Origin: Bacteroides acidifaciens
Lineage (GTDB): Bacteria > Bacteroidota > Bacteroidia > Bacteroidales > Bacteroidaceae
Assembly (NCBI RefSeq): GCF_903181435.1
Contig: NZ_CAEUHO010000001.1
Span: 1,054,001 to 1,118,000 of the forward strand
DNA: 64,000 nucleotides
Direction of reading: 5' to 3'
The position numbers and the translations under genes were made by a program. A model generated the notes under the pieces. That model saw nothing but the letters and a program-made list of their open reading frames with translations, searched no databases and had not been told where the DNA came from. The stretch's first letter is position 1. Every line of letters begins with the position of its first letter. Of this stretch, positions 57,928 through 64,000 are shown piece by piece.

Positions 57928-59526
57928 ATGTTTACTGACTTATTGCATTCCTCTTATTTTTCCCTTTTCCTGATTGTCGCGTTGGGATTTATGCTGGGAA
58001 GAATTAAAATTAAGGGGTTATCTCTCGATGTGTCTGCGGTAATCTTTATCGCACTTCTTTTCGGGCACTTTGGCGTCATCATTCCCAAAGAACTGGGAAA
58101 TTTCGGTTTGGTACTTTTTATTTTTACCATCGGTATTCAAGCAGGTCCCGGATTCTTCGATTCATTCCGCAGCAAGGGAAAGACGTTGATTCTCATTACC
58201 ATGCTTATCATCTGTTCTGCCTGCCTCACGGCAGTAGGGCTGAAGTATGCGTTCGACATTGACACCCCTAGTGTGGTAGGTCTGATTGCCGGAGCACTGA
58301 CTAGTACGCCGGGTCTAGCAGTCGCTATTGACAGCACACATTCACCTTTGGCTTCCATCGCTTATGGTATCGCATATCCGTTTGGAGTTATCGGTGTGAT
58401 TTTGTTTGTCAAACTGTTGCCTAAAATCATGCGGGTGGACTTGGATAAAGAGGCTCGCCGCTTGGAGATAGAACGCCGTGGACAGTTTCCGGAACTGACT
58501 ACCTGTGTCTATCGTATCACTAATGGAAATGTATTCAACCGCAGCTTGATGCAGATTAATGCACGCGGTATGACAGGAGCTGTAATTTCCCGCCTGAAGC
58601 ACAAAGATGAAATATCTATTCCTACCGCTTCTACCGTGCTGAATGAAGGAGATTATATCCAGGCAGTAGGTAGCGAAGAATCATTGAACCAACTCGCAGT
58701 ATTGGTAGGTGAACGCGAAGAGGGCGAGCTTCCTTTGGATAAAACACAGGAAATAGAATCCTTGTTGCTGACCAAAAAGGATATGATAAACAAGCAACTG
58801 GGAGACTTGAATTTACAGAAAAACTTCGGTTGTACAGTGACCCGTGTCCGTCGAAGCGGTATCGACTTGTCTCCATCGCCAGATTTGGCATTGAAATTCG
58901 GTGATAAATTGATGGTTGTGGGAGAGAAGGAAGGACTTAAAGGCGTAGCCCGTCTATTGGGCAATAATGCGAAGAAACTTTCCGACACTGACTTCTTCCC
59001 GATTGCGATGGGTATTGTATTGGGAGTGTTGTTCGGCAAAATAAATATCTCTTTCTCCGAAAGCCTGTCATTTTCGCCGGGATTGACCGGGGGAGTCCTG
59101 ATGGTAGCTCTCATATTGAGTGCTGTCGGTAAGACGGGACCTGTCATCTGGTCTATGTCGGGACCGGCCAATCAATTACTGCGCCAATTAGGTCTGCTTC
59201 TTTTTCTTGCCGAAGTAGGAACTTCCGCCGGAAAGAACCTTGTAGCCACTTTCCAGGAAAGCGGATTACTAATGTTTGGGGTAGGAGCTGCCATAACGCT
59301 GGTTCCGATGCTTGTTGCAACCATTGTAGGACGCCTAGTATTTAAAATCAGTCTGCTCGATTTACTGGGAACCATTACCGGTGGTATGACTAGTACGCCC
59401 GGTCTGGCTGCCGCTGATTCGATGGTGGACAGTAATATCCCCAGTGTGGCATATGCAACCGTTTACCCGATTGCTATGGTATTCCTGATTTTGTTTATAC
59501 AAGTGATAGCGTCAGCTGTGTATTAA
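57928..59526 (+). CDS. AspT/YidE/YbjL-type transporter with RCK_C domains
   Basis: This 532-aa membrane protein has a duplicated AspT/YidE/YbjL layout. About five hydrophobic segments (residues 1-170) are followed by two cytoplasmic TrkA-C (RCK_C) domains (about 185-340) and a second membrane half. The duplication is visible in the paired motifs ALTSTPGLAVAID and GMTSTPGLAAADSM. The substrate is unknown; aspartate/alanine exchange is proven for AspT only. It is a single gene with its own near-consensus -7 box. Confidence 0.88.
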   Translation: MFTDLLHSSYFSLFLIVALGFMLGRIKIKGLSLDVSAVIFIALLFGHFGVIIPKELGNFGLVLFIFTIGIQAGPGFFDSFRSKGKTLILITMLIICSACLTAVGLKYAFDIDTPSVVGLIAGALTSTPGLAVAIDSTHSPLASIAYGIAYPFGVIGVILFVKLLPKIMRVDLDKEARRLEIERRGQFPELTTCVYRITNGNVFNRSLMQINARGMTGAVISRLKHKDEISIPTASTVLNEGDYIQAVGSEESLNQLAVLVGEREEGELPLDKTQEIESLLLTKKDMINKQLGDLNLQKNFGCTVTRVRRSGIDLSPSPDLALKFGDKLMVVGEKEGLKGVARLLGNNAKKLSDTDFFPIAMGIVLGVLFGKINISFSESLSFSPGLTGGVLMVALILSAVGKTGPVIWSMSGPANQLLRQLGLLLFLAEVGTSAGKNLVATFQESGLLMFGVGAAITLVPMLVATIVGRLVFKISLLDLLGTITGGMTSTPGLAAADSMVDSNIPSVAYATVYPIAMVFLILFIQVIASAVY

Positions 59527-59567
59527 CAGTATTCTGGCTGAAAATTGATTGCTAAAAAAATAGTTTG

Positions 59568-59575
59568 TATCTTTG
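59568..59575 (+). promoter_or_regulatory. -7 promoter element of the His-rich protein and TonB receptor
   Basis: TATCTTTG matches TAnnTTTG. It overlaps the first codon of the longest frame (59573), so the coding start must be downstream. Confidence 0.6.
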
Positions 59576-59596
59576 CCGTCCCAAAGCAAAAATGAG

Positions 59597-59953
59597 GTGA
59601 AACGATTGCTCTTGAATATAACACGCTATTTCTTGCCGATACTCTTTGTTTCGTATTTGGTAAGTCTTACATTCTTTGGCCACGTACATGTGGTCAATGG
59701 CGTGACAATCGTCCATTCGCACCCGTTTAAGAAAGGGGCGGCACACCAACATTCAACAGTCGAGCTGATACATATTTATTTCCTGTCTCATCTGACGACG
59801 GACGGTACGGCTGTTGTATTTGCTCTTTCTCTTTTTATACCTTTTTTATTGTGCTTGTTGCATTGTCGTCCGCAACATGCATATATTCATGCTCCTTATT
59901 ATGGAGTGATTGCACTCCGTGCTCCGCCCGTAATTCGTTTTTCCGTTGTTTAA
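59597..59953 (+). CDS. Small His-rich exported/membrane protein, unknown function
   Basis: This protein is about 118 aa when started at GTG 59597; the longer frame begins inside the -7 box. A hydrophobic N-terminal segment (YFLPILFVSYLVSLTFFG) is followed by a His-rich stretch (HVHVVNG...HSHPFKKGAAHQHS) and a second hydrophobic segment (VVFALSLFIPFLLCLLHC). The His cluster and the TonB receptor start 85 nt downstream suggest metal binding or sensing. The family is not recognised with certainty. Confidence 0.6.
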   Translation: MKRLLLNITRYFLPILFVSYLVSLTFFGHVHVVNGVTIVHSHPFKKGAAHQHSTVELIHIYFLSHLTTDGTAVVFALSLFIPFLLCLLHCRPQHAYIHAPYYGVIALRAPPVIRFSVV

Positions 59954-60038
59954 TTGATGATATTCCGCCTTGTTTGGAGTGGAGTATTATCTGCTTTTTC
60001 ACGTGAATACTTAATTAAGAACGAATTACAAACGAAAA

Positions 60039-62360
60039 ATGAAGAAATACATCTTTTCGCTTGTCTTCTTGTGCTGTGCGTTGTTGCCTGCCTTTGGAGG
60101 ACAAGCCCATGAACATCCCAATCATCCCGAATTGCGTAAGTCGGATGCCAATATTATCGGTCATATCCTTGATAAAAATACGAAAGAGCATCTGCCGTAT
60201 ATCACAGTGGCATTGAAAGGTACTACCATCGGAACCGTAACGGATGCCACCGGACATTACTTCTTGAAGAATCTTCCCGAAGGAAATTTTGTGCTCGAAG
60301 TGAGTTCTGTCGGCTATAAAACCGTAAGGCGTAACGTGACGTTAAAAAAAGGACGCACCTTGGAAGAAGACTTTGAGATAGAAGAAGACGCAGTTGCCTT
60401 GGATGGCGTTGTAGTATCTGCCAATCGTAATGAAACCACTCGTCGCCTGGCTCCGACACTGGTCAATGTGGTAGATTTGAAAATCTTTGAGAATACCAAC
60501 TCCACGACTTTGGCACAGGGACTGAACTTCCAACCCGGGGTGCGTGTAGAATCCAACTGTCAGAACTGCGGCTTCCAGCAAGTACGTATCAATGGGCTGG
60601 ATGGTCCTTATACACAAATCCTACTGGATTCGCGTCCCATCTTCAGTGCCCTTTCCGGTGTATATGGCATCGAGCAGATTCCCGCCAGCATGATAGAGCG
60701 CGTGGAAGTGATGCGTGGCGGCGGCTCGGCATTGTTCGGCTCGTCTGCTATTGCAGGTACCATCAATATCATTACTAAAGAGCCAATTCGTAACTCAGGT
60801 ATGTTGTCTCATACGATAACGGGAATCGGTGACGGAGATGCTTTTGACAATAGTACCGCTCTGAATGCGTCATTGGTGACAGACGACCAACGTGCCGGTT
60901 TGTATATCTTCGGACAGAACCGCCACCGTTCCGCATATGACCACGACGGAGACGGATACTCCGAAATCCCTAAGATACATGGGCAAACAGTAGGCTTCCG
61001 TTCCTATCTGAAAACAAGTATGTATTCCAAACTGACGTTCGAATATCACCACATGGAAGAATTCCGCAGGGGAGGGGATTTGCTGAATCGTCCGCCCCAC
61101 GAAGCGAATGTAGCCGAACAGACGGAGCACTCTATCAATGGTGGTGGCGTGAAATTCGATTATTTCTCACCCGACGAGAAACACCGTTTCAACGTATTCG
61201 CATCCGCACAGCATATCAACCGTGACAGCTATTATGGCGGCGGACAAGACCCGAATGCTTACGGAAACACTACCGACCTGAACTGGATGGCAGGCTCACA
61301 GTATGTCTATAGCTTCGGCAAATGTATCTTCATGCCTTCCGACTTTACTGCCGGAATAGAATTCAACCAGGACAAACTGGAAGATAATATGTGGGGATAT
61401 AACCGTACAGTAGACCAAAAAGTAAATATAGGAAGCGTTTTTCTGCAGAATGAATGGAAGAATGAACACTGGGGATTCCTGATTGGCAGTCGTTTTGATA
61501 AACACAACCTGATAGACCATCTGATTTTCAGCCCGCGTGCCAACTTGCGTTATAACCCGACAGAGAATATCAACCTTCGTCTGAGCTACTCTTCCGGCTT
61601 CCGTGCCCCACAGGCTTTCGACGAAGATTTGCATGTTGAGAATGTAGGTGGTAATGTGGCGATGGTTAAACTTGCCGATGATTTGAAAGAAGAAAGGTCG
61701 CAAAGCCTGAGTGCATCGGCAGATATTTACCATCGTTTTGGCGCGTTTCAGGTGAACTTCCTCATCGAAGGATTCTATACCAAATTATCTGATGTCTTTG
61801 CTCTTACCGATGGGGAAGTAGTCGATGGGATTTTGACACGTACCCGCCATAATGCACCGGGTGCACGGGTAATGGGGTTGACACTGGAAGGAAAAATGGC
61901 TTACTTGAATACATTTCAGATTCAGGCAGGAGTTACTTTACAACAGAGCCATTACAGCGAACCGCATACGTGGAACGAAGATGCTCCGGCTGTGAAGAAA
62001 ATGATGCGTACGCCGAATACTTACGGCTATTTTACGGCAACTTATACCCCGATAAAACCATTATCTATCGCTCTTTCCGGTACCTATACTGGTTCGATGC
62101 TTGTTCCTCACGAACCTGTTCCGGGATTCCTTGAAAATCCGATAACGGTGAATACGAAAGACTTTTTCGATATCGGTCTGAAAGCTGCCTATGATTTCAA
62201 ACTCTATAAGTCGGTGAACTTGCAGGTAAACGCCGGAATACAGAATATCTTCAATGCTTATCAGAATGACTTCGATAAGGGACCCGACCGTGATTCGGGC
62301 TATATTTACGGTCCTTCGTTGCCACGAAGTTTCTTTGCCGGAGTGAAGATTAGTTATTGA
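60039..62360 (+). CDS. TonB-dependent receptor with CxxC plug and His-rich N-terminus
   Basis: This 773-aa outer-membrane receptor has a signal peptide and a His-rich mature start (QAHEHPNHPE). A carboxypeptidase-D-like domain (residues about 40-125) precedes the plug and the 22-strand barrel. In the plug C174 and C177 form NCQNCG before FQQVRINGLDGPYTQ, followed by ERVEVMRGGGSALFGSSAIAGTINI. This subtype is not SusC-like and has no SusD partner, so a small substrate such as a metal or a metallophore is more likely than a glycan. A terminator follows. The upstream His-rich gene is probably co-transcribed. Confidence 0.9.
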   Translation: MKKYIFSLVFLCCALLPAFGGQAHEHPNHPELRKSDANIIGHILDKNTKEHLPYITVALKGTTIGTVTDATGHYFLKNLPEGNFVLEVSSVGYKTVRRNVTLKKGRTLEEDFEIEEDAVALDGVVVSANRNETTRRLAPTLVNVVDLKIFENTNSTTLAQGLNFQPGVRVESNCQNCGFQQVRINGLDGPYTQILLDSRPIFSALSGVYGIEQIPASMIERVEVMRGGGSALFGSSAIAGTINIITKEPIRNSGMLSHTITGIGDGDAFDNSTALNASLVTDDQRAGLYIFGQNRHRSAYDHDGDGYSEIPKIHGQTVGFRSYLKTSMYSKLTFEYHHMEEFRRGGDLLNRPPHEANVAEQTEHSINGGGVKFDYFSPDEKHRFNVFASAQHINRDSYYGGGQDPNAYGNTTDLNWMAGSQYVYSFGKCIFMPSDFTAGIEFNQDKLEDNMWGYNRTVDQKVNIGSVFLQNEWKNEHWGFLIGSRFDKHNLIDHLIFSPRANLRYNPTENINLRLSYSSGFRAPQAFDEDLHVENVGGNVAMVKLADDLKEERSQSLSASADIYHRFGAFQVNFLIEGFYTKLSDVFALTDGEVVDGILTRTRHNAPGARVMGLTLEGKMAYLNTFQIQAGVTLQQSHYSEPHTWNEDAPAVKKMMRTPNTYGYFTATYTPIKPLSIALSGTYTGSMLVPHEPVPGFLENPITVNTKDFFDIGLKAAYDFKLYKSVNLQVNAGIQNIFNAYQNDFDKGPDRDSGYIYGPSLPRSFFAGVKISY

Positions 62361-62374
62361 CGATTGTAACCTAT

Positions 62375-62412
62375 AGTGGTGATGGGTTGTATACAACCTG
62401 TCACCACTTTTT
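62375..62412 (+). terminator. Terminator of the TonB receptor gene
   Basis: AGTGGTGA (62375-62382) pairs with TCACCACT (62401-62408), with an inner GGTTGT/ACAACC stem, followed by TTTT. Confidence 0.85.
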
Positions 62413-62482
62413 AAATATAATGAAGTCTTAAAGAACTGGAGATAATAGATGCAAGTATAAAGTATCTTTTTTTAGGACTGAA

Positions 62483-63397
62483 TCATACCATATCCTTGTC
62501 TACCCCGAATTTTTCATCCGTCTGACACTCTCCGGCAGGTTCCACATGCACCAGAATATCATAGACATTATCTATCGAGCTTTCAATGCTTTTCTCCACT
62601 GCCCCGGCAATCTCGTGCGCCTGTGTAATTGTTATCTGCGGATTCACCTCTATATCGAGCGTAATTATATACCGGTTCCCTATCATTCTTGACCTGACCC
62701 GGTGCGGATTGCTTGCCCCCGGTACTTTCTCGACAGCTTCGAATATCTTATTATACACATTGACATCCTTCACGCCATCCATGAGTTCCACATTCGAGTC
62801 AAGGAAAATGCCGATGGACGACTTGATGATAAAGAGGCTGATTATCAGTCCCGTTATCGAATCGAGTATCGGCAATTTGAATATAAAAGTAAAAATCAGA
62901 CCAAATAAAACTCCCGCCGAGATAACGACATCATTACGCATATTTATCGCATTTGCCGTCAGCATGGAGCTGTCTATTTTCTTTCCTTGTTTGTATTGGT
63001 ATGATGCCAGCAGCAGTTTCCCTACAATGGAGAATATAGTCACATAAATAGCGATAGCCGATGGGATTTCTTTCACTTCATCCGAAAAGATGCTTGTGAC
63101 GGATGACAGTAGCATTTGCATGCCGGCATAAAATATCATAAGTGACAGAATTTTGGTCGCGATGCTTTCCGCTTTCTCATAACCGAACACGTATTTTTTT
63201 GAAGGCGGGCGGCTGATGACCCGTGCCGTGAAAATCATGACGACAGAGATAATGACGTCCGTCGCCGAGTCGATACCATCGCCGAGTACCGCCAGACTTC
63301 CGGCTAACAAACCGATAATGATTTTTGATGCAGACAGGATTGCATTGCCTATGGTGCTAATCCATGAGGTTTTGATTAAGATATTCTCTCTTGACAT
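62483..63397 (-). CDS. Cation diffusion facilitator family transporter
   Basis: This 304-aa CDF protein has six hydrophobic segments and a C-terminal cytoplasmic dimerisation domain (about 210-295). The transport-site residues are D43 and D47 (DGIDSATD) in the second helix and N152 and D156 (NMRND) in the fifth. The usual His of the H-x3-D pair is Asn. That makes the metal specificity uncertain; Mn, Fe or Zn are all possible. Convergent with the TonB receptor gene, it could balance import with efflux. It has its own -7 box (minus TATCTTTG, 63440-63447). Confidence 0.9.
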   Translation of the reverse strand: MSRENILIKTSWISTIGNAILSASKIIIGLLAGSLAVLGDGIDSATDVIISVVMIFTARVISRPPSKKYVFGYEKAESIATKILSLMIFYAGMQMLLSSVTSIFSDEVKEIPSAIAIYVTIFSIVGKLLLASYQYKQGKKIDSSMLTANAINMRNDVVISAGVLFGLIFTFIFKLPILDSITGLIISLFIIKSSIGIFLDSNVELMDGVKDVNVYNKIFEAVEKVPGASNPHRVRSRMIGNRYIITLDIEVNPQITITQAHEIAGAVEKSIESSIDNVYDILVHVEPAGECQTDEKFGVDKDMV

Positions 63398-63439
63398 TTA
63401 AGCAGGTCTTTATCCTTAATTTGTAGTGATAATTGGGTT

Positions 63440-63447
63440 CAAAGATA
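63440..63447 (-). promoter_or_regulatory. -7 promoter element of the CDF gene
   Basis: The minus strand reads TATCTTTG, an exact consensus match, 43 nt before the start codon. Confidence 0.6.
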
Positions 63448-63582
63448 ATCATTTATAGCAATTTGTGAATCCGAGACGCAAAAAAGTTTTCATTACCTTT
63501 TAGTAGTTTGCCTGTTTTAGTTGTATTATATATAGATAGTCAATTAAAAACAGGACAAATCATTTATTAAATAGTTAACCTC

Positions 63583-64000
63583 ATGTTCAAACAACTAAGT
63601 ACCTCTTTGCTGATTGTATCAGCTTGTGTATTTTCTGCTTGCACGTCTGTTGTCAAGCAGGAAGTTGCAATTTTACCTACCCCCGTAAGTCTGACTGAGC
63701 AGTCGGGCGCCTTTGTTTTTAAGGATGAAATGAAGATAGGGGTGTCCGACCAGTCCCTCTTTCCGGCAGTCGGCTACCTGCAAGAGATTCTTCGGAACGT
63801 AGTGTCATCTTCTGTCGAAGTCACTGCTGATAAAAATCAGGTAGATGTCTATTTCCAGTTGGGGAATACTGGCGGGAACCCCGGTTCTTACAAACTTCAG
63901 TCTACACCGGAATTTATCCGGGTGGAAGCCAACGATTATTCGGGCATTATTTCCGCTGTTACCACTATCCGTCAGTTGCTTCCCGCCGAAATAGAAATGC
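63583..64000 (+). CDS. GH20 beta-N-acetylhexosaminidase, N-terminal part (cut by window edge)
   Basis: The ATG at 63583 opens a frame to the window end (139 residues). A lipobox signal peptide (CVFSAC) is followed by the GH20b-type N-terminal domain: ILPTPVSLTEQSGAFVF, GYLQEIL, and YKLQSTPEFIRVEANDYSGI leading to SAVTTIRQLLP. The catalytic GH20 barrel lies beyond the window. Members remove terminal N-acetylhexosamines from host glycans, which suits the mucin-fucose locus nearby. Family call is from the N-terminal domain only. Confidence 0.85.
   Translation, partial: MFKQLSTSLLIVSACVFSACTSVVKQEVAILPTPVSLTEQSGAFVFKDEMKIGVSDQSLFPAVGYLQEILRNVVSSSVEVTADKNQVDVYFQLGNTGGNPGSYKLQSTPEFIRVEANDYSGIISAVTTIRQLLPAEIEM

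Overview
The window is a chromosomal segment of a gut Bacteroides, probably from the B. thetaiotaomicron / B. ovatus group. The 16S rRNA ends in the Bacteroidetes-type tail. Promoters carry the Bacteroides -7 box TAnnTTTG, and several also have a -33 TTTG. The primary sigma factor is short (286 aa). Glycogen is made by a eukaryotic-type GT3 synthase, and the fucose and uronate genes are arranged as in this genus. Species cannot be fixed without a database comparison.

Layout. 1-9.2 kb: housekeeping and envelope genes. These are a partial Tricorn-like protease, a YihY membrane protein directly behind RNase P RNA, an NlpC/P60 peptidase followed by a 24-codon Tat-leader remnant of a lost gene, HtrA, RpoD, an L,D-transpeptidase-like protein, a small exported protein and a clostripain-family lipoprotein. 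9.2-11.1 kb: a long AT-rich spacer with no convincing large gene but with unusual repeats, ending in three tandem rRNA promoters. 11.1-16.2 kb: a complete 16S-tRNA-Ile-tRNA-Ala-23S-5S operon. 16.5-24.1 kb: a V/A-type ATPase operon (E, DUF2764, A, B, D, I, K) with no recognisable C or F subunit. The K subunit has the residues expected for Na+ binding. 24.3-28.5 kb: glycogen synthase and alpha-glucan phosphorylase. 28.7-34.3 kb: a TlpA-like lipoprotein, then the potABCD polyamine importer. 34.4-38.8 kb: an accessory stretch with an AlkD-like protein, a lipoprotein, decayed sequence, two unknown small genes behind an HxlR regulator, and a divergent iron-sulfur flavoprotein.

38.8-45.7 kb is the L-fucose locus, transcribed on the minus strand as fucR, fucI, fucA, fucK, mutarotase, fucP. 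It converts imported fucose to dihydroxyacetone phosphate and lactaldehyde. A near-identical 18-bp direct-repeat motif lies upstream of both fucI and fucR and is the best candidate FucR operator. 45.8-52.8 kb: ribosomal protein S16, an NhaC-type antiporter, a DJ-1/PfpI protein divergent from a second HxlR regulator, an acetyltransferase, a macrodomain protein, and a three-gene unit (membrane protein, winged-helix regulator, CreD) behind a palindromic operator. 53.0-57.6 kb: lower hexuronate pathway (altronate dehydratase and LacI regulator divergent from KDG kinase and KDPG aldolase). 57.9-64 kb: an AspT/YidE-type transporter, a possible metal module (His-rich small protein, TonB-dependent receptor with a CxxC plug, and a nearby cation diffusion facilitator), and the start of a GH20 hexosaminidase.

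Nothing here is clearly a new multi-gene defence or biosynthetic system. The most notable unexplained features are the 22-bp-period palindrome array at 9.8 kb, the duplicated operator motifs of the fucose and CreD units, the unknown gene pair at 36.3-37.2 kb, the membrane-anchored PotD, and the ATPase lacking C and F genes.
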